Source: Arthrobacter sp. DWC3 (GTDB taxonomy: Bacteria > Actinomycetota > Actinomycetes > Actinomycetales > Micrococcaceae). From it: a stretch of DNA of 64,000 nucleotides. Positions 1 to 8,055 of the stretch are shown piece by piece. Position 1 is the stretch's first letter, and every line of letters begins with the position of its first letter. A model generated the notes under the pieces. The model saw only the letters and a program-made list of their open reading frames with translations. It searched no databases and was not told where the DNA came from. Position numbers and translations under genes: made by a program. Location: positions 205,470-269,469 of the forward strand of contig NZ_PJIP01000002.1 of NCBI RefSeq assembly GCF_002929375.1, in the 5' to 3' direction.

Positions 1-751
1 GCTGGTCCGCCTGGGCGATACCCGGCGTGGCGCCCTTCTCCACGTAGAGCGCCGCCTGCTGGTGGGGGTTCTCGCCGTAGCGGAGCACCTCGGACCGCTC
101 GAGCGCGAGGCCCGCGTACCCGGGCCAGGAGAAGTCGTCGTCGTCCGTCTCGAACTGCTCGGCGGTCCAGGACGCGACGGCGGTGTCGTACGCGGCGGTG
201 TGCGCGAAGGCGAGCGCGGCCAGCCGGCGTCGTGCCCTGAGATCGAAGCCGCCCTCGGCGGCCGCGGTGACCACGTCGCCGTACCGGGCCGGGTCGACCA
301 CGACGGCGACCGACGGGTGGTTCTTGGCCGCGGACCGGACCATGGCCGGGCCGCCGATGTCGATCTGCTCGACGACGGCGTCGGAGTCCGCACCCGAACG
401 GACCGTCTCCACGAAGGGGTAGAGGTTCACGACCACGAGGTCGAAGGCCTCGATGTCGAGCTCGGCGAGCTGGTCCACGTGCTCCTGGCGGCGGCGGTCC
501 GCGAGGATCCCGGCGTGCACCTTGGGGTGGAGGGTCTTGACGCGCCCGTCGAGGGTCTCCTGGAAGCCGGTCACCTCGGACACCTCGGTCACGGGGACGC
601 CCGCGGCGGCGATGCGCTGCGCCGTGGAGCCGGTCGAGACGATCGCGACGCCCGCGCGGTGCAGGCCCTGCGCCAGCTCCTCCAGGCCGGTCTTGTCGAA
701 CACCGAGATCAGTGCGCGACGGATGGGGACACGGTCGAGGTGGGTGCTCAC
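1..751 (-). CDS. purH: Bifunctional AICAR formyltransferase / IMP cyclohydrolase (PurH), N-terminal part
   Basis: Catalyses the last two steps of de novo IMP synthesis in the cytoplasm. The window holds about 250 N-terminal residues, so roughly half of a normal 520-530 residue protein; the 3' end lies beyond base 1. The visible part is the MGS-like IMP cyclohydrolase domain, beginning [21 protein letters not shown], with the conserved [12 protein letters not shown] and [16 protein letters not shown] segments and the start of the formyltransferase part ([14 protein letters not shown]). The GTG start at 751 has GGAG about eight bases upstream. A -10-like TAGACT (793-798, minus strand) would give purH its own promoter. 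In mycobacteria purH directly follows purN; here 3.3 kb of other genes separate them. Confidence 0.96.
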   Translation of the reverse strand, partial: MSTHLDRVPIRRALISVFDKTGLEELAQGLHRAGVAIVSTGSTAQRIAAAGVPVTEVSEVTGFQETLDGRVKTLHPKVHAGILADRRRQEHVDQLAELDIEAFDLVVVNLYPFVETVRSGADSDAVVEQIDIGGPAMVRSAAKNHPSVAVVVDPARYGDVVTAAAEGGFDLRARRRLAALAFAHTAAYDTAVASWTAEQFETDDDDFSWPGYAGLALERSEVLRYGENPHQQAALYVEKGATPGIAQADQ

Positions 752-792
752 GCAGTTCTCCGTCAGTCAGGGGGTCGCCGGGGTCGCGCACC

Positions 793-798
793 AGTCTA
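793..798 (-). promoter_or_regulatory. Candidate -10 box for purH
   Basis: The minus strand reads TAGACT within TATAGACT, about 41 bases before the purH GTG, giving a short leader that still contains the Shine-Dalgarno GGAG. No convincing -35 is seen, which is common for GC-rich actinobacterial promoters. The site lies between purH and the DUF559 remnant, as expected if purH needed a local promoter after being separated from purN. Confidence 0.35.
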
Positions 799-829
799 TA
801 GGGGGCGGTGTTCCCGGCCAGGCGGAGGG

Positions 830-1168
830 TCATGTCTGCGGTCTCGACCGAGGAGACCCAGCAGGCCGGCCCGTCTGCGCGAGTGCCCGGGAGATCCTGT
901 CCAGCGCGACGTTCCCGCGCCCAGATGGAACTTGGTGAAGCGCAGCACGATCCAGCCACAGCGGGGCCGGGAGGTCGATGCCCGCGGTGCGCCGCGGAGC
1001 ATCGGGCCGCCGGAGCAGGGCATCGCCCGCAGCCACGAGGTCCGGCAGCGGAAGGAGCGCGGCGAGGTCGCACCAGGTGCGGGCGGGCGAGGTGAGCGGC
1101 GTCCCGTGGACGGTGGCGACGTCGTCCGGGCGGGGTGCGAGGGTGTCTCCCGGTACAGTTCTCGCAGT
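830..1168 (-). pseudogene. Remnant of a DUF559 (VSR-like endonuclease fold) protein
   Basis: In one minus-strand frame the translation reads VHGTPLTSPARTWCDLAALL followed by PLPDLVAAGDALLRR and GRGNVALDRISRAL. This matches the middle of the actinobacterial DUF559 family (a T-S-P-x-RTW-x-DLA block, then LVAAGD-x-LLRR). No start codon with a ribosome site is present upstream, and the frame stops at 830, just where the nuclease-like C-terminal half should begin. Both ends are therefore missing. It fills most of the 441-base gap between purH and the MFS gene and marks rearrangement inside the purine cluster. Recognition is by motif only, without a search. Confidence 0.6.
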
Positions 1169-1192
1169 ACCCGGCCCCTCCACGAAGGCATC

Positions 1193-2545
1193 ATGAGCAT
1201 CAACACGCAGCTCCCCACCGGCGACCAGGTGGTGCAGGATCTCCCCTGGCGCTGGAAGGTCCAGGGGAGGATCTTCCTCATCGGCGGCCTCGGCTTCATG
1301 TTCGACGCCTGGGACGTCACCCTCAACGCCTACCTGATCCCCCTGCTCATCGGCGACTGGGGGCTCTCGTCCGGCCAGGCGGCGTGGATCGCGACGTCGA
1401 ACCTGATCGGCATGGCCGTCGGTGCGTTCGCGTGGGGGTCGGTGGCGGACATCATCGGCCGCAAGAAGGCCTTCACCCTGACGCTCCTCGTCTTCTCCGT
1501 CTTCACGGTGCTCGGCGCGTTCTCCCCCGACATCGTCTGGTTCTGCGTGTTCCGGTTCCTCGCGGGCTTCGGCCTCGGCGGCTGCATCCCGGTGGACTAC
1601 GCGCTGGTCGGCGAGTTCACCCCGCGGCGGCAGCGCGGCCGGGTCCTCACCGCCATGGATGCGTGGTGGCCCGTGGGCGCCTTCCTGTGCGGGGTGGTGA
1701 CGACGGCGATCGTCGCGCAGTTCGGCGACTGGCGGTACGCGATGCTCGTCATGGTGCTCCCGGCGCTCCTGGTGTTCTGGGTGCGGCGCGGCGTCCCGGA
1801 GTCCCCGCTCTACCTCGTGCAGCGCGGCCGGCAGGACGAGGCCCGGAAGGTCATCGACGGCCTCGTCGCCCGGACCGGCGCCACGGAACGCGCCTGGCGC
1901 CTCCCCGATCCCGAGGACATCCCGCGCCTGTCCCTCGGCAGCATCTCGGGGCAGCTGACCGGCCTGTGGCGCTACGACTGGCGGATCACGCTGACCGCGT
2001 GGAGCCTGTTCCTGACGATCCTGCTCGTCTACTACGGCGCGCTGACGTGGATGCCTCGCATCCTCATCGCCTCCGGGTACGCGCAGTCGGTCGCGTTCAT
2101 CACCACCACGTTCATGACGGGCGTCGGCTTCCTCGGCGTCGTCGCCGCGGCCCTGCTCGTGGAGCGGATTGGCCGCAAATGGCTGCTCGCGATCACCGGC
2201 CCGGGATCGGCCCTGCTCCTCGTGGCGTTCGCACTGACCCTGGACCTGCCCGCCGTCGCCACGGCCTGGCTGCTCGGCTTCGGGTTCGTGGTGCAGGTGG
2301 CCATCCCCGTGCTCTACACGTACGTCTCGGAGCTGTATCCCACGGAGCTCAGGGGCAGCGGCTTCGGCTGGGCGTCGACCGTCTCCCGGGTGGGCGCGGG
2401 CCTCGTGCCGCTGATCTTCGGCACCCTCCTGTGGCCGCTCCTCGGCCTCCCGCTCACCTTCGCCCTCACGGGCGGGCTCGTGTTGCTGGCCGTCGTGTTC
2501 ATGGCCTTCAACGCCCCGGAGACGAAGAGCGCCAGGCTGCACTGA
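1193..2545 (+). CDS. MFS transporter, metabolite:H+ symporter type
   Basis: Integral membrane protein of 450 residues with about 12 hydrophobic segments, the usual MFS size. The first half has the loop signature DIIGRKKAF after TM2 and GEFTPRRQRGR near TM4-5; the second half repeats it as ERIGRKW and ELYPTELRGSGFG. This sugar-porter/MHS-like pattern suggests uptake of an organic acid or sugar by proton symport, substrate unknown. ATG at 1193 was chosen because an upstream reading frame extension runs through purH antisense; a -10-like TACAGT lies around 1153. The next small membrane protein starts seven bases after the stop, so the two are probably co-transcribed. It is part of the block separating purH from purN. 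Confidence 0.88.
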   Translation: MSINTQLPTGDQVVQDLPWRWKVQGRIFLIGGLGFMFDAWDVTLNAYLIPLLIGDWGLSSGQAAWIATSNLIGMAVGAFAWGSVADIIGRKKAFTLTLLVFSVFTVLGAFSPDIVWFCVFRFLAGFGLGGCIPVDYALVGEFTPRRQRGRVLTAMDAWWPVGAFLCGVVTTAIVAQFGDWRYAMLVMVLPALLVFWVRRGVPESPLYLVQRGRQDEARKVIDGLVARTGATERAWRLPDPEDIPRLSLGSISGQLTGLWRYDWRITLTAWSLFLTILLVYYGALTWMPRILIASGYAQSVAFITTTFMTGVGFLGVVAAALLVERIGRKWLLAITGPGSALLLVAFALTLDLPAVATAWLLGFGFVVQVAIPVLYTYVSELYPTELRGSGFGWASTVSRVGAGLVPLIFGTLLWPLLGLPLTFALTGGLVLLAVVFMAFNAPETKSARLH

Positions 2546-2552
2546 CGGGGCG

Positions 2553-3080
2553 GTGCACCTGCTCGAGGAGCGGCTGCAGCGCGACGAGGGGCCCGACGGC
2601 TTCGTACCGGACGAGCGCGTCAACGACGACTGGCTGGCGCTGGCCGCCCTGCAGGTGGAGTCCGGCCGCGTCACACCGGGCGTGCTGTCGCGGACACTGG
2701 CGATCGTCGGCTCGGACGAGGAACTCGACCGGTGGTTCGCCGAGGACCGGCCGGAGCGTGCCCGGGCCCTGGACGGACTCGCCGCGGCGATCCGGGCCGC
2801 GGACACGGCGCCGCCGCCCGCCCTACCGCAGAGGGTGCGCCGTCGACTGCGCCGGACCCGCCGCCGGCTCGGCGACCTGTCCGTCTGGCCGCGCCTGCTC
2901 CTCACCGGGCTGGCGGTCGTCGCAGTGTTCCTCCTGCTGCGCGCCCTGCTGCCCGCCGACCTCGACGCGTCCGCCAAGTACATCTTCATGGGCTACGCCG
3001 CGCTCGTGGTGCGAACCATCCACACGGTCGTCTCGGAGCGCCGGCGCCGGCGCTCCGTCAGAGCCAGTGGTTGCGCTTGA
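2553..3080 (+). CDS. Small membrane protein of unknown function
   Basis: 175 residues starting at GTG seven bases after the MFS stop. The first ~100 residues are acidic and soluble (EERLQRDEGPDGFVPDE, SDEELDRWFAED). They are followed by a strongly basic stretch (RVRRRLRRTRRRL) and one or two hydrophobic segments near residues 113-155, ending in a cluster of arginines. This suggests an N-terminal cytoplasmic domain anchored by a short membrane hairpin. I do not recognise the family. Its last 23 bases overlap the 3' end of corA on the opposite strand. Confidence 0.6.
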   Translation: MHLLEERLQRDEGPDGFVPDERVNDDWLALAALQVESGRVTPGVLSRTLAIVGSDEELDRWFAEDRPERARALDGLAAAIRAADTAPPPALPQRVRRRLRRTRRRLGDLSVWPRLLLTGLAVVAVFLLLRALLPADLDASAKYIFMGYAALVVRTIHTVVSERRRRRSVRASGCA

Positions 3081-4074
3081 ACGCCAGATACAGCCCGACG
3101 CCCATGACCGCCATGAGCACGAGCGCGAAAGGGTAGCCGAGCTGCCAGTGCAGCTCGGGCATGGCGTCGAAGTTCATGCCGTAGATCGAGGCGATCAGGG
3201 TGGGCGCGAAGAGGATCGCCGCCCAGGAGGAGATGCGCTTGACCTCCTCGCCCTGCGTCAGCGACGTCTCGGTCATGCGCGTCATCTCCTCGTTCTGCCG
3301 CTGGGCCACGAGCGTCGAGTGCACCGTGAGGGCGTTCTGCAGGAGCGTGCGGAAGGTGTTGACGCGCTCGACGACGCGGATCACGTGGTCCTGCACGTCG
3401 CGCAGGTTCCGCGTGAGTTCGGGGTCCATTCGGTACTTCTCGGAGCCGCGCAGGAGGGAGTCCATCATGGCCTCGAGGGGCTGGGTGGCGCGCTGGAACT
3501 CGATGACCTCGCGGTGGAGCTCGTAGATCCTGCGCGAGACGTCCGGAGCTCCCCCGAACAGCTCGTTCTCGATCTCGTCGATGTCGTTCTCGAGGCCCTG
3601 CACCACGGGCCCGTACTCGTCCACCACCTGGTCCAGCAGCGCGTAGAGCACGGCCTGCGGCCCTGTGCACAGCAGCTCGGGGTCGCCCTCGAGCCGGCGC
3701 CGCACCACGCCGAGGTCCGGCGACTCCGCGTGCCGGATCGTCACCACGAAGTCCTTCCCGATGAAGATGTGCAGCTCCCCGAACTCGACCTTCTCCTCGG
3801 CGTCGAGGTACCGGGCCGGCCGCAGTACCAGGAAGAGCGTGTCGCCGTAGCGTTCCAGCTTGGCGCGCTGGTGGCCGTTGGTGGCGTCCTCGACGGCGAG
3901 CGGGTGCAGGCCGAATTCTGCTTCGACGGCACTGATCTCCTCGCGGTCGGGCCGGTACAGACCGATCCAGCCCATGCCGCCGCTGTCGCGCATGAGTTCG
4001 AACGTCTGGTCCAGGGTGTCCGGGTTGATGCGCTTCTTCCCGTCGACGTAGACGGCGTTGGCGACGAGGGGCAT
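3058..4074 (-). CDS. corA: CorA family magnesium/cobalt transporter
   Basis: 338-residue divalent cation channel/transporter of the CorA family, normal length. The N-terminal ~270 residues form the cytoplasmic alpha/beta and long helical funnel; two C-terminal membrane helices follow. The family-defining selectivity motif YGMN is present (GMN at residues 299-301, between TM1 and TM2), followed by acidic loop residues and a basic C-terminus KRNHWL. The start ATG is one base after the purN stop, so corA is very likely translated from the purN transcript. The 3' end overlaps the convergent small membrane protein gene. Confidence 0.95.
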   Translation of the reverse strand: MPLVANAVYVDGKKRINPDTLDQTFELMRDSGGMGWIGLYRPDREEISAVEAEFGLHPLAVEDATNGHQRAKLERYGDTLFLVLRPARYLDAEEKVEFGELHIFIGKDFVVTIRHAESPDLGVVRRRLEGDPELLCTGPQAVLYALLDQVVDEYGPVVQGLENDIDEIENELFGGAPDVSRRIYELHREVIEFQRATQPLEAMMDSLLRGSEKYRMDPELTRNLRDVQDHVIRVVERVNTFRTLLQNALTVHSTLVAQRQNEEMTRMTETSLTQGEEVKRISSWAAILFAPTLIASIYGMNFDAMPELHWQLGYPFALVLMAVMGVGLYLAFKRNHWL

Positions 4075-4075
4075 C

Positions 4076-4684
4076 TCAGGCTCCCGTCACGGTGGCGGAA
4101 GGGTCGGCGGACCCGGCAGGCGACGCGGCGGCGAGCCCTGCCAGCGTCTCGATGAGGAGCCGGCGCTCCTCGACCTTGATGCGCTCGTGCAGGGTCTCCT
4201 CCGTGTCGTCGGGCAGGACGGCGACCGGCGCCTGGGCGAGGATGGGTCCGGTGTCCACGCCGGCGTCGGCGATCATGACCGTGCAGCCGGTGACCTTGAC
4301 GCCGTACGCGAGCGCGTCGCGGACGCCGTGGGCGCCCGGGAAGCTGGGCAGCAGGGCCGGATGGGTGTTGAGGTAGCGGTCGGGGAACCGGTCCAGGAAG
4401 TGCTGGTCCACGATCCGCATGAAGCCCGAGGACACCACGTAGTCGGGCTCGTACCCCGCGACGGCGTCGGTGAGGGCGCGGTTCCACGCGGCCCTGTCGG
4501 TGTACCGGCGGAAGTCGACCTCGAACGTCGCGATGCCCGCCTCGGCCGCCCGCTGGACGCCGCCGGTCCCGGGTCGGTCCGCTCCCACGGCCGCGAGGGT
4601 GACGTTCAGGGTGCCGTCGGCGACGGCGTCGATCACGGCCTGGAGGTTCGATCCCGTGCCGGAGACGAGGACTACGATGCGCAT
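4076..4684 (-). CDS. purN: Phosphoribosylglycinamide formyltransferase (GART, PurN)
   Basis: 202-residue cytoplasmic enzyme transferring a formyl group from 10-formyl-THF to glycinamide ribonucleotide, the third step of purine synthesis. The Rossmann start MRIVVLVSGTGSNLQA binds the ribonucleotide. The active-site sequence appears as LNTHPALLPSFPGAHG (Asn and His of the catalytic triad), with the catalytic aspartate region DAGVDTGPIL downstream. Length is typical. A TANNNT box (TAAGGT) ends exactly six bases before the ATG, so the transcript is probably leaderless. corA follows after one base. Confidence 0.97.
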   Translation of the reverse strand: MRIVVLVSGTGSNLQAVIDAVADGTLNVTLAAVGADRPGTGGVQRAAEAGIATFEVDFRRYTDRAAWNRALTDAVAGYEPDYVVSSGFMRIVDQHFLDRFPDRYLNTHPALLPSFPGAHGVRDALAYGVKVTGCTVMIADAGVDTGPILAQAPVAVLPDDTEETLHERIKVEERRLLIETLAGLAAASPAGSADPSATVTGA

Positions 4685-4690
4685 GGCTCA

Positions 4691-4716
4691 ACCTTAGGTC
4701 TCCGCTCGCCTAGGGT
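4691..4716. promoter_or_regulatory. Back-to-back leaderless promoters for purN and the 4740 gene
   Basis: On the minus strand TAAGGT (4691-4696) ends six bases before the purN ATG. On the plus strand TAGGGT (4711-4716) ends six bases before an ATG at 4723. The flanks are partly symmetrical: TCAACCTTAGG on one side and CCTAGGGTTGA on the other. Only 14 bases separate the two -10 boxes, so each polymerase footprint would cover the other start site and the promoters should compete. Basis is sequence pattern only. Confidence 0.5.
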
Positions 4717-4722
4717 TGAACC

Positions 4723-4743
4723 ATGCCGAGGGAGGAACCATGA
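4723..4743 (+). CDS. Possible leaderless mini-ORF (MPREEP) upstream of the 4740 gene
   Basis: ATG at 4723, six bases after the -10 box TAGGGT, opens a six-codon frame whose TGA stop overlaps the ATG of the next gene in an ATGA arrangement. The Shine-Dalgarno of the main gene (GGGAGGA) lies inside the mini-ORF. Ribosomes loading leaderlessly could terminate and restart on the main gene. It may equally be a chance ATG in a short leader. Confidence 0.3.
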   Translation: MPREEP

Positions 4744-5165
4744 CGCAGCAGGGTACGGGACGGGGCGGGCCGGGACACGCCGCGGCCGGGCAGAAGAGGA
4801 CCGACGGCGACGCCTCGGCCCGCCTGTGGCTGCGCCTGTTCCTGCTGACCCTGCTGGGAGCCGTCCTGGCAAGCACCATGATGCTGCCCTGGAAGGTGCT
4901 CGCACTCGTGCTGGCGCTGTTCGCGCTCGGGGCCGGCGTGGTGGCCCTCGTGAAGGCGATCGGCGCGAAGCTGCCGCGCCTGGTCCTGGTGGCGACGTCC
5001 CTCGGTCTCGCGGCGACGCTCTTCCTCGTGACGGGTATCGGCGCCTCCGTGCTCCTCTGGCGCGTCACGCAGACTTATGAGGACTGCATGTCCCGCGCCC
5101 TCACGCTCGAGGCGCAGGGCCAGTGCGAGGACGGCCTGCGCGACCTCGACGGCCTGAGCGGCTGA
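4740..5165 (+). CDS. Small membrane protein of unknown function
   Basis: 141 residues. The N-terminal ~28 residues are polar. Three hydrophobic segments follow (about residues 29-50, 55-75 and 83-108), then a short polar tail with two cysteines (EDCMS and GQCEDGL) that would lie on the outside if the N-terminus is inside. The ATG at 4740 is preceded by a strong GGGAGGA. I do not recognise the family. It sits between purN and perM, which are adjacent in mycobacteria, and is convergent with perM (21-base gap). Confidence 0.65.
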   Translation: MTQQGTGRGGPGHAAAGQKRTDGDASARLWLRLFLLTLLGAVLASTMMLPWKVLALVLALFALGAGVVALVKAIGAKLPRLVLVATSLGLAATLFLVTGIGASVLLWRVTQTYEDCMSRALTLEAQGQCEDGLRDLDGLSG

Positions 5166-5186
5166 CCCGACCTCCGAACCACGCCC

Positions 5187-6434
5187 CTACCGGCGGCGCG
5201 GCTCGCGCTCGAGCAGGGGCCCTGCGGCGTGGCCGAGAACCGCTCCGACCGCCACCTCGGCGGCGAGCCACAGGCCCACCGCGAGCGGGTCCGGTCCGAG
5301 GTCCGTGAAACGGCCGACGCCGAGCGAGGCCCGGGAGACCAGGGCCGCTCCGGCGCCGACGATCCCGGCGGTGATGCCGATGAGCAGCGCGAGCGCCAGG
5401 GTGGACGCCGTCGAGGTCAGCCACCGGTAGGGGCTGTGCAGGACGAGCCACTCGTCGAAGTGGTTCTCGCCCTCCCGGAAGAACCACCAGCCGGCGAGGA
5501 GACCCGCGAGGACGGGGATGGCCAGCGCCGCGTAGCCATACTGGAGCGTGCCGGCCGGCAGGGCTCCGAGGAGAGGCAGGGCGGGCAGCGGGCCCACGGT
5601 GCTGGCGAGCGGCGTGAGGGAGCTCCCGGTGCCGAGCGCGAACCCGGCGCCCGTGGACCAGGCCATGGTCCAGACGGCGAGATTGGGCAGGAATCCGAGC
5701 TGGAGCAGGGTCACCACGGAGGCGCCGGCTATCCCGCCGTCGATCCTCTCGTAGATGGCGGCGACGCCGGCCCAGTTCAGCCCGATGGCCACGGCGAGCA
5801 GCGCGGCCGAGAGACACAGCGCCACCATCACGGCGAGGAAGCCCGAGCGGAGCACGGACCACGCGTAGGAGCCCGCCCAGCGGGAGTGCTGGCTGGTGCG
5901 GCTCACCCAGGCGGCGAAGTCGACGCCGACGAGCCGGCTCCACGCCCCTGCTTCCCGGTAGGCGCCGGTGATGAGGCCGATCCCGGCGGACACCGGCGGG
6001 ATCAGCGCCCCGGCGGCCACGGAGGCAGAGGCGTCGGCCGTGCCGGACAGGTGCGCGACGGCCGCACCGACCAGCGCGTAGGTGAGCAGCGCCCCGAGCA
6101 GGGCCTGCCACAGCTGGTCGGTGTAGGAGGCCCGGGCGAGACGGCGGCCCGCCCGCCAGGCGAGCAGCAGGGGCACGAGGATCAGCCCGAGCGGCACGAC
6201 GTGGAGGAACCCCGACCCCAGGTCGAGCGGCACGCCGTGCATGACGAGCCACCCCTGGCCGGCCAGCCGCGCGGCGGACTCGGGGGTGCGGTCGGCGAAC
6301 CCGCCGGTGAGCCAGACCGCGGCGACCGACAGGAGGACGAGCAGCGCCGAGATCAGGGCCGCCTGGCCGAGTTCGAACACCCCCTGCAGCCACAGGGGCA
6401 TGGGAAGGGCACGGGGTTTGGTGGGGAGTTTCAT
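5187..6434 (-). CDS. perM: DUF6350 / PerM-like multi-pass membrane protein
   Basis: About 415 residues with roughly ten hydrophobic segments and little else, ending in LLEREPRRR. In Mycobacterium tuberculosis the corresponding position next to purN-purH (Rv0955) encodes PerM, a membrane protein linked to cell division and persistence; assignment here rests on that gene order and on the overall architecture. ATG at 6434 is preceded immediately by GGAGGGG, which is too close for normal use; the in-frame ATG at 6443 (adds MEG) is an alternative. Antisense frames over this gene are compositional shadows. Confidence 0.72.
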   Translation of the reverse strand: MKLPTKPRALPMPLWLQGVFELGQAALISALLVLLSVAAVWLTGGFADRTPESAARLAGQGWLVMHGVPLDLGSGFLHVVPLGLILVPLLLAWRAGRRLARASYTDQLWQALLGALLTYALVGAAVAHLSGTADASASVAAGALIPPVSAGIGLITGAYREAGAWSRLVGVDFAAWVSRTSQHSRWAGSYAWSVLRSGFLAVMVALCLSAALLAVAIGLNWAGVAAIYERIDGGIAGASVVTLLQLGFLPNLAVWTMAWSTGAGFALGTGSSLTPLASTVGPLPALPLLGALPAGTLQYGYAALAIPVLAGLLAGWWFFREGENHFDEWLVLHSPYRWLTSTASTLALALLIGITAGIVGAGAALVSRASLGVGRFTDLGPDPLAVGLWLAAEVAVGAVLGHAAGPLLEREPRRR

Positions 6435-6514
6435 CCCCTCCATGGTGCCACCGGCGGGAGCCCCGGGCGCCGCGCGACGCGGACCGGGGGCCGCTCCGGC
6501 CGGGGTGGCGCCGG

Positions 6515-7267
6515 TCACCCCTGGAGGTCGAGCACTCCCTTGACGACGGCGAGGGCCGCCCCGACGAACGCGATGACGATGACGAACAGCCGCGCCTGGT
6601 CGTCGCGGACGAACCGCCCGAGCTTCTCCCCCGCGTAGATGCCGGCGACGATGGCCAGCCCGATCGCCACCCACATCCAGGCCGCGAGGACCGGCGCCTG
6701 GGACGGGTCCAGGACCAGCTTGAGCACCAGCGTCACCATCCCGATGCACACGAAGAACGGCTGGAGCGTCGCGGCGAACGGGCGCTGCGGCCAGCGCGAG
6801 AGCACTGCGTACGCGCTCACAGCCGGGCCACCCACGCCCGCCATCGAGTTCGTGAGGCCCGCGGCGAACCCCGCCACGGCCTTCGGCGCATTGCCCCGCA
6901 CCACGACGTCGGACCGCTGCAGCACGAGGGAGACGCTCAGGGCGACGAGCACCACGGCGCCGACCGTGACCGACAGGGGCGCCGAGGGGACCGCGACGGC
7001 GAGGAAGGACCCGGGGACGGAGCCGAGCAGCGAGGGCACCACGAGCCAGCGGAACATGCTCCAGTCGATGTCCTTCCACACCCGGCCCACGATGATGGCC
7101 GAGGACACCACGCCGCAGATGTTGACGAGGAGCACCCCGGCGTGCGGCCCGAGGATGATCACGAGGAACGGCGCGATCAGCAGGGCGAACCCGAGGCCGG
7201 CGATACGCTGCGCCACGGCCCCCACCAGGATGGAGGCCAGCACGATGCAGAAGATGCCGAGAGTCAC
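6515..7267 (-). CDS. TSUP family transporter (TauE/SafE, sulfite exporter type)
   Basis: 250-residue membrane protein with about eight hydrophobic segments. The two TauE/SafE repeat motifs are visible: GLGFALLIAPFLVIILGP in the first half and GFAAGLTNSMAGVGGPAVSAY in the second. The family exports small organo-sulfur or carboxylic anions; the substrate here is unknown. The GTG start at 7267 lies exactly six bases downstream of a TACTGT -10 box, so the message is predicted to be leaderless. It is divergent from DUF1684. Confidence 0.9.
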   Translation of the reverse strand: MTLGIFCIVLASILVGAVAQRIAGLGFALLIAPFLVIILGPHAGVLLVNICGVVSSAIIVGRVWKDIDWSMFRWLVVPSLLGSVPGSFLAVAVPSAPLSVTVGAVVLVALSVSLVLQRSDVVVRGNAPKAVAGFAAGLTNSMAGVGGPAVSAYAVLSRWPQRPFAATLQPFFVCIGMVTLVLKLVLDPSQAPVLAAWMWVAIGLAIVAGIYAGEKLGRFVRDDQARLFVIVIAFVGAALAVVKGVLDLQG

Positions 7268-7273
7268 CCCGCT

Positions 7274-7279
7274 ACAGTA
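7274..7279 (-). promoter_or_regulatory. -10 box of leaderless promoter for the TSUP gene
   Basis: The minus strand reads TACTGT followed by six bases and the GTG start. The spacing places the transcription start on the start codon. Confidence 0.5.
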
Positions 7280-7311
7280 CGCCGGGGCAACCGGATGCTC
7301 CCGCCGTCCCG

Positions 7312-7317
7312 TAGCCT
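7312..7317 (+). promoter_or_regulatory. -10 box of leaderless promoter for DUF1684
   Basis: TAGCCT ends six bases before the ATG at 7324, with no Shine-Dalgarno in between. No clear -35 element is seen at the expected distance. Confidence 0.5.
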
Positions 7318-7323
7318 GACACC

Positions 7324-7959
7324 ATGACGGCGCTCACCACCGCACTGGCCACCGCCGACTGGCGCCGCCGCGTCTTCGGCCTCTACGACGACGTCCGCGA
7401 GCGCGCCACGGCCGAATCGCCCGAGGCGGCGCACGGCCTGTGGCGGCGCGGCCGCGACGAACTCTTCCGCACGCACCCGGCGTCGGCCCTGGGTGACTCC
7501 GCGAAGGCGTCCTTCCCCGGGCTCGCCGTGGCCCCCTACGATCCGGCGTACCGCTTCGAGGCGCTGCTCGACGACGAGGGCTCCCGCGAGGAGATGGACG
7601 TGGCGACCGGCACCGACGGCGTGGTGCCGTTCCGGCGCCTCGGCACCCTGGCGCTGTCCGGGCTCGGGACCCTGGCGCTGTGGAAGCTCGGCTCCTACGG
7701 CGGCGGCCTGTTCCTGCCCCTCCGGGACGGCACCGCGGGCACCCCGGGCGGCACCTACGGCGGTGGACGCTACGTCCTCGACACCATCAAGGGCGCGCAC
7801 CTCGGGGAGGGTCGGGCGCCCGGCAGCCTCGTGGTGGACCTCAACTTCGCGTACAACCCGTCCTGCGCCTACGACGAGCAGTGGGCATGTCCCCTGCCCG
7901 GTCCCGGCAACCGGATCGCGGCCGACGTCCCCGTCGGCGAGCTCTACCGCGAGTACTGA
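7324..7959 (+). CDS. DUF1684 domain protein
   Basis: 211-residue cytoplasmic protein. It has the DUF1684 hallmarks: an N-terminal W-R-x(n)-R-E-like helical start, LGLPLxDGTAGTxxYGGGRY-like central block (PLRDGTAGTPGGTYGGGRY), and the C-terminal LNFAYNPSCAYDEQWACPLP segment with paired cysteines, followed by N-R-I and a closing GELYREY. The biochemical role of the family is unknown. Monocistronic by spacing; the channel gene begins 96 bases later. Confidence 0.88.
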   Translation: MTALTTALATADWRRRVFGLYDDVRERATAESPEAAHGLWRRGRDELFRTHPASALGDSAKASFPGLAVAPYDPAYRFEALLDDEGSREEMDVATGTDGVVPFRRLGTLALSGLGTLALWKLGSYGGGLFLPLRDGTAGTPGGTYGGGRYVLDTIKGAHLGEGRAPGSLVVDLNFAYNPSCAYDEQWACPLPGPGNRIAADVPVGELYREY

Positions 7960-8055
7960 CCGATCGCCATCGGGCCTGCGGGGACGCCGAACAGTACGTA
8001 GGCTTAGGAATTCCGGGGTGAACCGGGACCGGGGAGCCGATCGAGGAGCGCGCAC

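Noticed and set aside
1135-4155. 1006-codon plus-strand frame across the MFS gene and corA antisense
   Set aside because: Frame-shifted and antisense shadow; it runs through several real genes on both strands.
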